DNA of 64,000 bases from Flavobacterium sp. J49 (GCF_011742145.1 NZ_JAAQQU010000104.1:143938-207937), one strand, 5' to 3'; numbered from the stretch's first letter, positions 1 through 8,442 are shown. A program made the numbers and translations. Notes: generated by a model not told the origin, from the sequence alone.

Positions 1-1
1 T

Positions 2-109
2 TTAGGTATATTTGCTATCCTTATTCCTGCTGTTCGTTACAATTTTTTGATTTGCCTTTCACTGGCGTTACAGGCCGATCAAAAAGATTTTCACTTCCAT
101 CAGGGCTAA
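2..109 (+). CDS. C-terminal end of an unidentified, probably membrane, protein (partial)
   Basis: An open frame enters from the left edge and stops with TAA at 107-109, giving 35 residues. The first 23 are strongly hydrophobic (LGIFAILIP, then YNFLICLSLALQ) and look like a last membrane helix, followed by a short polar tail rich in His, Asp and Lys. It stops 24 bases before the dCMP deaminase start on the same strand, so the two could share a transcript. Too little is present to name a family, and a chance frame cannot be excluded. Confidence 0.35.
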   Translation, partial: LGIFAILIPAVRYNFLICLSLALQADQKDFHFHQG

Positions 110-133
110 AGGAAAAACCATTGATTTTCTGTT

Positions 134-562
134 ATGAAAGAAGCCAAACAAAAAAAATACGACGTTGCCTACTTGAGAATTGCAGCCGAATGGAGCAAAT
201 TGTCTTATTGCAAACGCAAACAAGTCGGCGCCATTATTGTCCGAGATAAAATGATCATTTCTGATGGCTATAACGGAACACCTTCCGGATTTGAAAACTG
301 TTGCGAAGACGACGAAGGATTGACCAAGTGGTATGTGCTACACGCCGAAGCCAATGCGATTTCTAAAGTGGCGCGCTCTACTCAAAGTTGTGAAAATGCC
401 ACTTTGTACATCACGCTTTCGCCTTGCAAAGAATGCAGCAAACTCATCCACCAATCGGGGATTAAACGTGTCGTTTTTAAAAACGGCTATCGCGATGAAT
501 CCGGTTTAGATTTCCTCAGAAAAGCCGGAATTGAAGTAACTCAAATCGAAAATTTAGATTAA
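134..562 (+). CDS. dCMP deaminase (cytidine/deoxycytidylate deaminase family)
   Basis: Cytoplasmic zinc enzyme expected to convert dCMP to dUMP, feeding dTMP synthesis. The 142-residue length is normal for bacterial dCMP deaminases of the ComEB type. The zinc/catalytic signature is complete: His70-Ala-Glu72 (the HAEAN motif) and the PCKEC motif with Cys98 and Cys101. A GYNGTP segment near residue 45 and Cys56-Cys57 match the substrate-side loop of this family. It ends 18 bases before the S41 protease gene on the same strand. Identification as a dCMP rather than a free cytidine deaminase rests on family resemblance. Confidence 0.9.
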   Translation: MKEAKQKKYDVAYLRIAAEWSKLSYCKRKQVGAIIVRDKMIISDGYNGTPSGFENCCEDDEGLTKWYVLHAEANAISKVARSTQSCENATLYITLSPCKECSKLIHQSGIKRVVFKNGYRDESGLDFLRKAGIEVTQIENLD

Positions 563-580
563 CACCTCATCATACATCCA

Positions 581-2149
581 ATGAAATCTAAGGAAAAATA
601 CTTGCCTTTATTGCTGTTCGCTTGCGTCGCCTTGGGAATCATCATTGGTGGTATGCTCAATTTCCCTAAACGAACCCTTTCCAAACAAAATGCCAGCAAA
701 GCCAAAATCGAAAAACTAATCGACTTCATCAATAATGAATATGTTGACGATGTTGATTCAGATTCTATTGTTGACCTAACGGTGAACAGTATTTTGGCCA
801 ATCTGGATCCGCATTCGGTTTATATTCCACCAAGCGAACAATCCTCAGAAGCCGAATTGATGAAAGGCGATTTTGTAGGCATTGGCGTCAACTTCTACAT
901 GTTTAACGACACCGTAACGATAGTAAAACCTTTGGCAAATGGCCCGGCCGAAAAGGCAGGTATTTTAGCCGGCGACCGCATTTTATATGCCGATAAAGAC
1001 AAACTTTTCGGAAGAAAATTACCAACAGACAGTTTGTTTAACAAATTAAAAGGTGAAGAAGGCTCAAAAGTCTTATTGACCATCTACCGAAAAAGCACCA
1101 ACAAGAAATTAAAAATCCCGGTAGTTCGGGATGTAGTTCCTATTAAGAGTGTTGACATTTATTTGAAACTAAACGCCACAACCGGTTATATCAAAATCAA
1201 TCGCTTTGCCGAAAGCACTTATGACGAATTCCGAGTAGGTTTGGAGCAATTGAAAAAACAAGGCATGAAAACCTTAGTCATAGACTTGCGAGACAATGGC
1301 GGCGGTTATTTGGAAAAAGCGGTTGAAATTGCGGATGAATTATTAAAAGACAAAGAACTCATTGTTTTTACCAAAAATAAAAAAGGCGAAATCAACAAAA
1401 CTTTTGCCACTGAAGAAGGCATTTTTGAGTCCGGAAGCGTTTTTGTTTTAATTGATGAGAATTCTGCTTCTGCCAGTGAGATTTTAGCCGGCGCCATACA
1501 AGACAACGACCGCGGTACTATTGTCGGCAGACGCTCTTTCGGAAAAGGTTTAGTGCAACGCGAAATGGACTTTGAAGACGGTTCGGCTGTTCGTTTAACA
1601 ACTTCCAGATATTACACTCCAAGCGGTCGCTCTATTCAAAAACCTTATATCAAAGGCCATGGCGAAGAATACAGTCATGATTACAAAGCCCGATTTGAAA
1701 ACGGAGAATTGTACGCCAAAAACAAAATCAAAATGGCTGATTCTTTAAAATTCAAAACCAAAAAAGGCCGAACCGTTTATGGCGGTGGCGGCATCGTTCC
1801 CGATGTTTTCGTGCCTTTGGAAGTCAAAAAAGGAGAGGAAAGTGTGGCTTATATTTTAAGCTCCGGTTTGGTGAGCCATTTTGTTTTTGAACAATTAGAC
1901 AAAAATCGAACTGCTTTCAAAGGAGTAAAATTTGATGCTTTTTTGGTCACAATGCTTCAAGACAATACCATAGTTTCTAAATTCGAAAAGTATTTAAAAG
2001 AGGCCGGTTTGGAAATGTCTTTAACGAATAACAAAGCATTAGTAAAAAAATACCTAACTGCAGAATATGCCCGTCAACTTTTTGGTGAAAACCAATACTA
2101 TCAAATCATTTTGAAAGATGATGCCATGTTAAAAGCTGTTTTAAAGTAA
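581..2149 (+). CDS. S41 family C-terminal processing peptidase (CtpA/Tsp type)
   Basis: A 522-residue tail-specific protease, expected in the periplasm. It begins with an uncleaved-looking hydrophobic segment (about residues 7-24, LPLLLFACVALGIIIGGML). A PDZ domain follows at roughly 85-170 (GIGVNFYM, then KPLANGPAEKAGI, GDRILY), then the S41 catalytic core. The Ser-Lys dyad is visible as Ser297 in NSASASE and Lys322 in FGKGLVQ, at the usual 25-residue spacing. A C-terminal extension of about 130 residues follows VYGGGGIVPD, common in Bacteroidota members. Members cleave proteins from their C-terminus. The substrate here cannot be inferred. It converges on the oxidoreductase gene with a 3-base gap. 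Confidence 0.9.
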   Translation: MKSKEKYLPLLLFACVALGIIIGGMLNFPKRTLSKQNASKAKIEKLIDFINNEYVDDVDSDSIVDLTVNSILANLDPHSVYIPPSEQSSEAELMKGDFVGIGVNFYMFNDTVTIVKPLANGPAEKAGILAGDRILYADKDKLFGRKLPTDSLFNKLKGEEGSKVLLTIYRKSTNKKLKIPVVRDVVPIKSVDIYLKLNATTGYIKINRFAESTYDEFRVGLEQLKKQGMKTLVIDLRDNGGGYLEKAVEIADELLKDKELIVFTKNKKGEINKTFATEEGIFESGSVFVLIDENSASASEILAGAIQDNDRGTIVGRRSFGKGLVQREMDFEDGSAVRLTTSRYYTPSGRSIQKPYIKGHGEEYSHDYKARFENGELYAKNKIKMADSLKFKTKKGRTVYGGGGIVPDVFVPLEVKKGEESVAYILSSGLVSHFVFEQLDKNRTAFKGVKFDAFLVTMLQDNTIVSKFEKYLKEAGLEMSLTNNKALVKKYLTAEYARQLFGENQYYQIILKDDAMLKAVLK

Positions 2150-2152
2150 GTT

Positions 2153-2761
2153 TTACTTTCTGATGCTGTCATGCACCTGAGCATGAATTCCACCATTCCA
2201 CAAGGTTAAAATATCGGTTGCTACAGCGGCACCACTTCCGGCGGCTATGGCCAATTGACTGCGCCAACCGGCTAAAGTTCCGATAACGTAGATGCCTTCG
2301 GTTACCCTGTGGTCAATATTTTTGAGTTGGATTCTGTTTTTCTCCGGAATGACTTTTTGATGTGGCATGACAAAGTCCTCTAATCCTTCTATGGTAAACG
2401 GATTTCCGGCACCTATTCCGACAACAACTATTTTCGTTTGATAGGAATTTTTATTGGTGATTACGGTAAAATTTCCGTCTTCGCCTTCAATTTTCATTAC
2501 TTTTTCACCTGCAATTTGGTCGATGTGCGGATACAATTGGTTCAAATGGTCAATGCTTTCCGTCAATAATTCCGAACCCAATTTTCCTGCGGAAATGCCG
2601 TAAGCATTATTGAAAAGAGCGTCTTGTAAGGATGAAGCTTTTTGATGGACAATGATGCCGATTTTTTTATCGGTAACAAAAGGTTTGTTTTGAGCTGAAC
2701 CTAAAATCAAAGCACAAGACATGCCCGAAACGCCGCCACCAATAATCAAAACATCATACAT
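2153..2761 (-). CDS. FAD/NAD(P)-dependent oxidoreductase, thioredoxin-reductase-like, short
   Basis: A 202-residue flavoprotein with the N-terminal Rossmann dinucleotide motif GGGVSG (residues 8-13), a second GxGxxN-like turn (VVVGIGAGNP) and a C-terminal FAD-binding stretch with YVIGTLAGW followed by IAAGSGAAVA. The general layout is that of small thioredoxin-reductase-like proteins, but at 202 residues it is much shorter than true TrxB (about 310) and has no CxxC redox pair, so it is unlikely to reduce thioredoxin. The substrate is unknown. The 65-residue membrane protein gene lies upstream on the same strand, separated by a 113-base gap that holds a long inverted repeat. Confidence 0.75.
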   Translation of the reverse strand: MYDVLIIGGGVSGMSCALILGSAQNKPFVTDKKIGIIVHQKASSLQDALFNNAYGISAGKLGSELLTESIDHLNQLYPHIDQIAGEKVMKIEGEDGNFTVITNKNSYQTKIVVVGIGAGNPFTIEGLEDFVMPHQKVIPEKNRIQLKNIDHRVTEGIYVIGTLAGWRSQLAIAAGSGAAVATDILTLWNGGIHAQVHDSIRK

Positions 2762-2790
2762 AAGTTGGAAAATTTGAAATTATAAAATGA

Positions 2791-2866
2791 CAAATTCCAA
2801 AAAAGCTTCAAAATCAAATATAAAGTCCCGAACATTTGAATTTTGAAATTTCCTTTTTGGAATTTG
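2791..2866. repeat. Long imperfect inverted repeat built on CAAATTCCAAAA
   Basis: The left arm at 2791-2819 starts CAAATTCCAAAAAAG. The right arm at 2834-2866 ends CTTTTTGGAATTTG, with further pairing of CAAAAT and ATTTTG inside. About 27 positions can pair, with a 3-base bulge and a loop of about 14 bases. It sits in the 113-base gap between two minus-strand genes and has no uridine run that would make it a clear terminator. AAATTCCAA units also fill the short gap before recO (42896-42924). Confidence 0.7.
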
Positions 2867-2874
2867 AGAAACCC

Positions 2875-3072
2875 TTAGTTTTTTAGTTTGTCCTCGATTT
2901 TCTTTGACATTCTAAAAATCAAAAGGATTAAGACCGCACAAAACGACGCGGCTATACCGATTAAAGCCACCATGCTGTCGCCTTCAAAAGGATTATTAAA
3001 ATCAAGTAAATAAATATTTACCAATATCAGCGCGACGGCAAGAAATATAAGTATGTTGGTGAAAATTTTCAT
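2875..3072 (-). CDS. Small two-helix membrane protein, unknown function
   Basis: A 65-residue protein with two hydrophobic stretches, about residues 4-23 (ILIFLAVALILVNIYLL) and 36-54 (ALIGIAASFCAVLILLIF), joined by a short acidic loop (NPFEGDS). It ends in a charged tail (RMSKKIEDKLKN). This suggests a hairpin in the inner membrane. I do not recognise a named family. It lies 38 bases after marC on the same strand, so the two may be co-transcribed. The ATG start gives a clean hydrophobic N-terminus. Confidence 0.65.
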   Translation of the reverse strand: MKIFTNILIFLAVALILVNIYLLDFNNPFEGDSMVALIGIAASFCAVLILLIFRMSKKIEDKLKN

Positions 3073-3110
3073 GAAATAAATTTATGGAACAAAAATACTA
3101 ATTTTTGAGG

Positions 3111-3686
3111 TTATGCAAATAGTCCTTTAACATTAGCCGCAAATAATTTAACAGCAATCGCCAATAAAACTACTCCAAAAACTTTTCTGATAATACTCAG
3201 CCCGTTTTTACTGAGCATTCTTTCAATTTTTGAAGACGATTTCAATACGGCATAAACCAAAATAATATTCAACAAAATAGCAATGATAATATTAATTGAT
3301 TGAAATTCGGCGCGCAAAGAAAGTAAAGTGGTCATCGTTCCGGCACCGGCGATTAAAGGAAATGCTATCGGAACAATCGAGGCAGAAGTAGCCGCTTCAT
3401 CACGGTATAATCTGATGCCTAAAATCATTTCTAAAGCTAAAAAGAAAAGGACAAACGAACCGGCGACGGCAAACGAATTGACATCAATTCCGATTAGTTT
3501 CAAAATTTCTTCTCCCACAAAAAGAAAGGCAATCATGATTCCGGCCGATACCAAAGATGCTTTTTCCGATTGAATGTGCCCAAACTTTGTTCTCAAATCA
3601 ATAATCACCGGAATGCTCCCAACGATGTCAATCACTGCAAAAAGCACCATCGTAGCTGTCGCAATTTCTCTAAAATCTAAATTCAT
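3111..3686 (-). CDS. MarC family integral membrane protein
   Basis: A 191-residue polytopic inner-membrane protein with about six hydrophobic helices. The family markers are MVLFAVIDIVGSIPV near the N-terminus and PIAFPLIAGAGTMTTLL in the middle, typical of MarC/UPF0056 (NAAT) proteins. The physiological substrate of this family is not settled, and the old multiple-antibiotic-resistance link was withdrawn. I start at the ATG at 3686 (MNLDFREIATATM). A TTG 18 bases further upstream overlaps the -7 promoter box at 3702-3709 and is therefore unlikely to be used. Confidence 0.85.
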   Translation of the reverse strand: MNLDFREIATATMVLFAVIDIVGSIPVIIDLRTKFGHIQSEKASLVSAGIMIAFLFVGEEILKLIGIDVNSFAVAGSFVLFFLALEMILGIRLYRDEAATSASIVPIAFPLIAGAGTMTTLLSLRAEFQSINIIIAILLNIILVYAVLKSSSKIERMLSKNGLSIIRKVFGVVLLAIAVKLFAANVKGLFA

Positions 3687-3701
3687 GACGTTTATTTTTT
3701 G

Positions 3702-3709
3702 CAAAATTA
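3702..3709 (-). promoter_or_regulatory. -7 box of marC promoter
   Basis: Read on the minus strand the sequence is TAATTTTG, a full match to the Bacteroidota TAnnTTTG box. It lies 15 bases before the chosen marC ATG. No -33 TTG at proper distance was seen. Confidence 0.45.
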
Positions 3710-3745
3710 GGTTTTTAATAATTCACTTAAGCCAATTTTCATTTG

Positions 3746-3753
3746 TACTTTTG
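3746..3753 (+). promoter_or_regulatory. -7 box of the DUF3109 gene promoter
   Basis: TACTTTTG matches TAnnTTTG and lies 18 bases before the start codon at 3772. Together with the marC box it makes this a divergent promoter region. No clear -33 TTG was seen. Confidence 0.45.
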
Positions 3754-3771
3754 CATTCTTAAAATCAGATT

Positions 3772-4344
3772 ATGTTTCAATTAGGCAAAACCATCGTTTC
3801 AGAAGACATCCTCGAAAAAGATTTTGTGTGCAACCTTTCGGCTTGTCACGGCGCTTGTTGCGTAGATGGTGATGCAGGCGCACCTTTAAGCAAAGAAGAA
3901 ACTCAAATTTTAGAAGAAATCTACCCCAAAGTAAAACCCTTTCTCCGCAAAGAAGGTATCGAAGCCATAGAAAGATTAGGCACTTGGGTTGTGGGAACCG
4001 ACCAAGATTTAGAGACGCCACTAATTGACAACAAAGATTGTGCTTACGTAATTTTCGACGGAAAAACCGCACTTTGTGGTATTGAACAAGCTTACAACCA
4101 AGGCATCATCAACTGGAAAAAACCGGTTTCGTGTCATTTGTATCCCATAAGAGTAAAAGATTTTAGCGAATTTGCCGCCGTAAATTATGATCGTTGGGAT
4201 ATTTGCAGCGATGCTTGTACCTTAGGAAAAGAACTTCAGGTTCCCGTTTATAAATTTGTCAAAGAAGCTTTAATTCGAAAATTCGGAGAAGATTGGTATA
4301 CTGAATTGGAAAAAGTAGCGGAAGATTTAAAAAACGGAAAGTAA
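3772..4344 (+). CDS. DUF3109 family cysteine-rich protein
   Basis: A 190-residue soluble protein with eight cysteines in conserved settings: [11 protein letters not shown] near residue 20, a CAYV motif near 88, CGIEQAY near 101, SCHLYPIR near 122 and CSDACTLG near 144. The spacing recalls CxxxCC-type metal- or cluster-binding proteins, and DUF3109 is the family I recognise. The function is unknown. It is followed by a strong terminator, so it is probably transcribed alone. Confidence 0.8.
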   Translation: MFQLGKTIVSEDILEKDFVCNLSACHGACCVDGDAGAPLSKEETQILEEIYPKVKPFLRKEGIEAIERLGTWVVGTDQDLETPLIDNKDCAYVIFDGKTALCGIEQAYNQGIINWKKPVSCHLYPIRVKDFSEFAAVNYDRWDICSDACTLGKELQVPVYKFVKEALIRKFGEDWYTELEKVAEDLKNGK

Positions 4345-4352
4345 AAAATAAA

Positions 4353-4384
4353 AAAAGCCGAAATCATTTGATTTCGGCTTTTTT
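4353..4384. terminator. Bidirectional intrinsic terminator
   Basis: Stem AAAGCCGAAATCA / TGATTTCGGCTTT with a two-base loop region, followed by T's on the plus strand and preceded by A's. It can therefore end both the DUF3109 gene and the minus-strand tRNA-Ala, whose 3' end is two bases away. Confidence 0.85.
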
Positions 4385-4385
4385 G

Positions 4386-4459
4386 TGGAGAATACCGGAT
4401 TCGAACCGGTCACCTCTTGCCTGCCAGGCAAGCGCTCTAGCCAAATGAGCTAATCCCCC
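4386..4459 (-). tRNA. tRNA-Ala (anticodon GGC)
   Basis: A 74-base cloverleaf read on the minus strand. The acceptor stem GGGGGAT pairs with ATTCTCC and includes the G3:U70 wobble that is the alanine identity element. The D-arm is TAGCTCATTTGGCTAGAGC. The anticodon stem-loop CTTGC-CTGGCAG-GCAAG gives anticodon GGC. The T-arm is CCGGTTCGAATCCGG and the discriminator base is A. The CCA end is not encoded, as is usual in this phylum. Confidence 0.95.
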
Positions 4460-4562
4460 ATTTTTTTGAGACGACAAATATATAATTTTATCCAAACAAA
4501 AAGCAATTCAACAAGTATCTTTTTTGAGATTTGTTGTAAATTTACATTAAATATCCTTTTTT

Positions 4563-5327
4563 ATGTCTGCCGAAAATACCAATGGGTTTATTGCAACCCA
4601 AATTGAAAACAAAATCGCAACCATTACCTTCAGTCATCCGGCGAGCAATTCTTTTCCCAGTGATTTACTGCAAAAACTGACAGAAGAACTTACTGATTTA
4701 AGTAAAAACAATGATATTAATGTCATCATACTGCAAAGCGAAGGGAAAACTTTTTGTGCCGGCGCTTCATTCGACGAATTACTTTCCATCACCGATTTTG
4801 AAACCGGAAAAAAATTCTTTTCAGGTTTTGCCAATGTGATCAATGCAATGCGCAAATGCTCTAAAATTATCCTCGGGAAAATTCAAGGCAAAGCGGTTGG
4901 CGGTGGTGTGGGTTTGGCTTCGGCTTGTGATTTTGCTTTTGCTTACCAAGACGCTTCGATTAAATTATCCGAAATAGCCATCGGCATCGGACCCTTTGTG
5001 ATTGAACCTGCTGTTTCAAGAAAGATTGGAAAAACTGCCATGACACAGCTTACTTTACAACCCAACACTTGGCAAACCGCTGATTGGGCTGTAGAGAAAG
5101 GTCTTTATGCCGATGTTTTTGACAGTTATGGCGAATTAGATGAGGCCGTTTTGGCTTTCGCCAAAAAATTAGCGAGCTATAATCCTGAAGCCTTAACCGA
5201 AATGAAAAAAGTGTTTTGGGAAGGTACCGAAAATTGGGACAACCTTTTATATGAACGCGCCGCTGTTTCCGGGAAATTGGTCCTTTCCGAATTTACTAAA
5301 AATGCGTTGAACGAATTTAAAAAATAA
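4563..5327 (+). CDS. Enoyl-CoA hydratase/isomerase family protein
   Basis: A 254-residue crotonase-fold enzyme of CoA-thioester metabolism, cytoplasmic. Both oxyanion-hole segments are visible: KTFCAGASFDELL (about residues 62-74) and GKAVGGGVGLASACDFAFA (about 108-126). The acidic catalytic position of the family is represented by LSEIAIGIGP, and the end has the usual helical trimerisation tail. Whether it acts in fatty-acid beta-oxidation, phenylacetate or leucine degradation cannot be told, because its neighbours are unrelated. A 57-residue membrane protein starts four bases downstream. Confidence 0.85.
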   Translation: MSAENTNGFIATQIENKIATITFSHPASNSFPSDLLQKLTEELTDLSKNNDINVIILQSEGKTFCAGASFDELLSITDFETGKKFFSGFANVINAMRKCSKIILGKIQGKAVGGGVGLASACDFAFAYQDASIKLSEIAIGIGPFVIEPAVSRKIGKTAMTQLTLQPNTWQTADWAVEKGLYADVFDSYGELDEAVLAFAKKLASYNPEALTEMKKVFWEGTENWDNLLYERAAVSGKLVLSEFTKNALNEFKK

Positions 5328-5330
5328 AAC

Positions 5331-5504
5331 ATGACGCTTATTTCGCTTATTCAGCAAATCAATATTGATGAAAAAATAAAAAACGCCCCCGATAACGGCT
5401 ATTTAATTGGTGTTTGGATTGGCTATGTATTGCCTTTTGCCGTTTTGGTCGGACTAGCTTGGCTTATGTATCGCAGAGCTAAAAAAAGACAAGACGAGCG
5501 CTAG
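5331..5504 (+). CDS. Small single-helix membrane protein, unknown
   Basis: A 57-residue open frame starting three bases after the stop of the enoyl-CoA hydratase. It has a polar N-terminal part (about 24 residues), one clear membrane helix (YLIGVWIGYVLPFAVLVGLA) and a very basic end (YRRAKKRQDER), the positive-inside pattern of a single-pass inner-membrane protein. Tight coupling to the upstream gene supports translation. The family is not recognised. Confidence 0.6.
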   Translation: MTLISLIQQINIDEKIKNAPDNGYLIGVWIGYVLPFAVLVGLAWLMYRRAKKRQDER

Positions 5505-5515
5505 TTATATTTTAC

Positions 5516-5523
5516 TAAATTTG
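5516..5523 (+). promoter_or_regulatory. -7 box of queD promoter
   Basis: TAAATTTG matches TAnnTTTG and ends 19 bases before the start codon at 5543. No -33 TTG at the expected distance. Confidence 0.4.
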
Positions 5524-5542
5524 CCCTGTAAAAATATCTTTC

Positions 5543-5995
5543 ATGAGTAACATCAGAATCACCAAACAATTTTCTTTCGAAACCGGACACGCACTCTATG
5601 GCTATGACGGCAAATGTAAAAACGTACATGGACACAGCTATAAACTTTCCGTGACGGTGATTGGTAAACCCATAACTGATTCGTCCAATGTGAAATACGG
5701 AATGGTGATTGACTTCTCTGATTTGAAAAAAATTGTAAAGGAAGATATTGTAGATGTTTTTGACCATGCCACCGTTTTTAATAAAAACACGCCACATGTT
5801 GAATTGGCTGCTGAATTAAAATCGCGCGGTCATCATGTGATTTTAGTCGATTACCAACCTACCAGCGAAAATATGGTAACCGATTTTGCCCAAAAAATAA
5901 AAAGTCGTTTGCCCAAAGACATTCTTTTGCATTCGCTAAAACTTCAAGAAACCGAAACCTCTTTCGCCGAATGGTATGCTTCGGATAACGAATAA
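5543..5995 (+). CDS. queD: 6-carboxy-5,6,7,8-tetrahydropterin synthase (QueD/PTPS family)
   Basis: A 150-residue enzyme expected to convert dihydroneopterin triphosphate to 6-carboxytetrahydropterin, an early step towards queuosine and other 7-deazaguanines. The zinc ligands His16, His29 and His31 (the last two in VHGHSY) and the nucleophile Cys25 (GKCKN) are all present. FDHATVFN near residue 73 and PTSEN near 110 are the other family motifs, and a Glu in LQETETS near the end completes the active site. The next gene starts five bases after the stop. A PTPS-like role in another pterin pathway is possible, because no other queuosine genes are in view. Confidence 0.85.
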   Translation: MSNIRITKQFSFETGHALYGYDGKCKNVHGHSYKLSVTVIGKPITDSSNVKYGMVIDFSDLKKIVKEDIVDVFDHATVFNKNTPHVELAAELKSRGHHVILVDYQPTSENMVTDFAQKIKSRLPKDILLHSLKLQETETSFAEWYASDNE

Positions 5996-5999
5996 AAAT

Positions 6000-6752
6000 A
6001 TGACGCTTTCACCCGATAAAAAAATATACTTTGCTTCTGACCAACACCTTGGTGCGCCAACGCCCGAGTTGAGTTTCCCTCGTGAACAAAAGTTTGTTGC
6101 TTGGCTGGATGAAGTTAAGAAAGATGCCGATGCAATTTTTCTTTTGGGCGATTTGTTTGATTTTTGGTTCGAATATAAAACCGTTGTACCTAAAGGCTTT
6201 GTGCGTGTTTTAGGAAAATTGGCTGAAATTCGCGACAGCGGTATTCCGATTTACTTTTTCGTAGGCAATCACGATTTGTGGATGGACGATTATTTCGAAA
6301 AGGAATTAAACATCCCTGTATACCACGACAATCGAGAATTTACTTTTAATAACAAAACGTTTTTAATAGGTCACGGAGATGGCAAAGGTCCGGGCGACAA
6401 GGGTTACAAACGCATGAAAAAAGTATTTACGAGTCCTTTTTCAAAATGGCTCTATCGTTGGTTACATCCGGATATTGGGGTAAAATTGGCACAATATCTT
6501 TCCGTAAAAAACAAACTGATTTCAGGCGAAGCCGATGTAAAATTCTTGGGTGAAGAAAACGAATGGTTGGTCCAATATGCCAAACGCAAACTCGAAACCA
6601 AACACTATAACTACCTCATCTTTGGTCACAGACACTTACCAATGATTATCAAAGTAGGCGAAAACTCGGAATACATCAATCTCGGCGATTGGATTGGTTA
6701 TTTTACTTATGGTGTTTTTGATGGAGAGAATTTTGAGTTGAAGGAATATTAA
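6000..6752 (+). CDS. UDP-2,3-diacylglucosamine diphosphatase-type phosphoesterase (LpxH-like)
   Basis: A 250-residue calcineurin-type metallophosphoesterase at the membrane face, expected to cleave UDP-2,3-diacylglucosamine to lipid X in lipid A synthesis. All metal motifs are visible: SDQHLG (Asp, His), LLGDLFDFWFE, GNHDLWM, GHGDGKGPGD and FGHRHLP. The order and spacing fit LpxH/LpxH2. I start at the ATG at 6000, five bases after queD, giving MTLSPDKKIYFASD. A longer frame from 5976 would overlap queD. Confidence 0.85.
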   Translation: MTLSPDKKIYFASDQHLGAPTPELSFPREQKFVAWLDEVKKDADAIFLLGDLFDFWFEYKTVVPKGFVRVLGKLAEIRDSGIPIYFFVGNHDLWMDDYFEKELNIPVYHDNREFTFNNKTFLIGHGDGKGPGDKGYKRMKKVFTSPFSKWLYRWLHPDIGVKLAQYLSVKNKLISGEADVKFLGEENEWLVQYAKRKLETKHYNYLIFGHRHLPMIIKVGENSEYINLGDWIGYFTYGVFDGENFELKEY

Positions 6753-6753
6753 T

Positions 6754-8442
6754 CTACCTCAAATCCTTCAACCTCAACTGTATGGTTACATTACCGTTGA
6801 ACTCATTTTCATCAATACAATAGACTGCCTCAAACGGGTTTTGATTTTTAACTAAATTTAGTTTTTTGCCTAAACCAAAACCAATTGCGCCAAAACCTTG
6901 GCTTCCGTTTTGTTTTACAAATAGTTTTAGATGGTCTTCATCGGCACCGATTCCCTTGGCATAGCCTGAATCTTTTAAGCCTTTAGACATAAAGACAGGA
7001 GTCATATTTTGAGGGCCGAAAGGCTCAAACTGATTCAAAATTCTAATTAGTTTATCGTTGATATCCGTCAGATTAATTTCCGCATCAACCGAAATTTCCG
7101 GTGTCAATAAATCGGGATGAATCGTTTCTTCGACTGTTCTTTCAAATGCTTCTTTAAACGCGGCATAATTTTCTTCTTTCAAGGTCATTCCTGCGGCATA
7201 CATGTGTCCGCCAAATTGTTCCAAATGTTGTGCGCAAGCTTCGAGCGCATTATAAATATCGAAATCCTTGACTGAGCGTGCCGAAGCGGCCAATTTGTCT
7301 CCGCTTTTGGTAAAAACAATCGTCGGGCGATAATAAGTTTCGGTCAATCGCGAGGCCACAATGCCGATGACACCTTTGTGCCAATTTTTGTTGTAAACCA
7401 CCGTTGTAAATTTGTCTGTCTCCTGATTAATCTCTATTTGATCTAGTGCTTCAATCGTGATTTGTTTGTCCAAATCCTTTCGGTCGCTATTGTGTTGCTC
7501 AATTTCGGAAGCGAAAATTTCGGCTTGGTCTAAATCGTATTCTGTGAGCAAAGCCACGGCTTCATTACCATGCTTAATCCTTCCCGCGGCGTTGATTCTT
7601 GGTGCAATGATAAAAACTACGTCGGTTATGGTGAGTACTTTTTTCTTTACATTTTGAACCAAAGCTTTGATGCCGGGTCGTGGGTTTGAATTTATCACTT
7701 CCAACCCAAACTTCGCTAAAGTTCTGTTTTCACCGGTTATCGGAACGATGTCAGCGGCAATCGCGGTAGCCACCAAATCTAAATAAGGCAACAAATCTTC
7801 TATGGTTTGGTTTCTATTTTGGGCCAAGGCTTGAATGAGTTTAAAACCAACACCACAACCGCACAATTCGTCATAAGGATAGCTGCAGTCTTCTCTTTTT
7901 GGGTCTAAAACGGCAACAGCTTCAGGTAAAAATTCACCCGGACGATGGTGATCGCAAATGATAAAATCTATATTTTTCTTTTTGGCGTAAGCCACATGGT
8001 CAATGGATTTAATCCCACAATCGAGAGCAATAATCAACGAACAACCATTGTCGTCCGCATAGTCAATGCCTTTATAAGAAATCCCATAACCTTCATCATA
8101 ACGGTCGGGAATGTAAGTCGCAACATTGGGATAAAAACTCTTTAAATAACTCGACATCAGGGAAACAGCAGTCGTCCCATCAACATCATAATCGCCAAAG
8201 ACCAAAATATTCTCGCCTTCCGCTATCGCAGTTTCAATTCGATTCACGGCTTTGAGCATGTCTTTCATCAAATATGGATCGTGTAAATCTTCCAAACTCG
8301 GGCGGAAAAATTGACGCGCAGCTTCATACGTTTCAATCCCTCTTTGTACCAAAAGTGTTGCGATAAGTTGGTCAACCTTTAATTCGGCGGACAAAGTTTT
8401 TACTTTTTCGGATGATGGTTTGGGTTTTAAAGTCCAGCGCAT
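6754..8442 (-). CDS. recJ: Single-stranded-DNA-specific exonuclease RecJ
   Basis: A 562-residue 5'-3' ssDNA exonuclease of recombination and mismatch repair. It carries the DHH phosphoesterase motifs: DYDVDGTTA (about 83-91), an IIALDCGIK segment near 135 and ICDHHRPGE near 160. The DHHA1 domain follows, with EQFGGHMYAAGM near 410, and a C-terminal OB-fold region runs to the end. The length matches RecJ. It converges on the LpxH-like gene with a one-base gap. The start gives the expected MRWTLKPK beginning; RWxL is common at this N-terminus. Confidence 0.93.
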   Translation of the reverse strand: MRWTLKPKPSSEKVKTLSAELKVDQLIATLLVQRGIETYEAARQFFRPSLEDLHDPYLMKDMLKAVNRIETAIAEGENILVFGDYDVDGTTAVSLMSSYLKSFYPNVATYIPDRYDEGYGISYKGIDYADDNGCSLIIALDCGIKSIDHVAYAKKKNIDFIICDHHRPGEFLPEAVAVLDPKREDCSYPYDELCGCGVGFKLIQALAQNRNQTIEDLLPYLDLVATAIAADIVPITGENRTLAKFGLEVINSNPRPGIKALVQNVKKKVLTITDVVFIIAPRINAAGRIKHGNEAVALLTEYDLDQAEIFASEIEQHNSDRKDLDKQITIEALDQIEINQETDKFTTVVYNKNWHKGVIGIVASRLTETYYRPTIVFTKSGDKLAASARSVKDFDIYNALEACAQHLEQFGGHMYAAGMTLKEENYAAFKEAFERTVEETIHPDLLTPEISVDAEINLTDINDKLIRILNQFEPFGPQNMTPVFMSKGLKDSGYAKGIGADEDHLKLFVKQNGSQGFGAIGFGLGKKLNLVKNQNPFEAVYCIDENEFNGNVTIQLRLKDLR

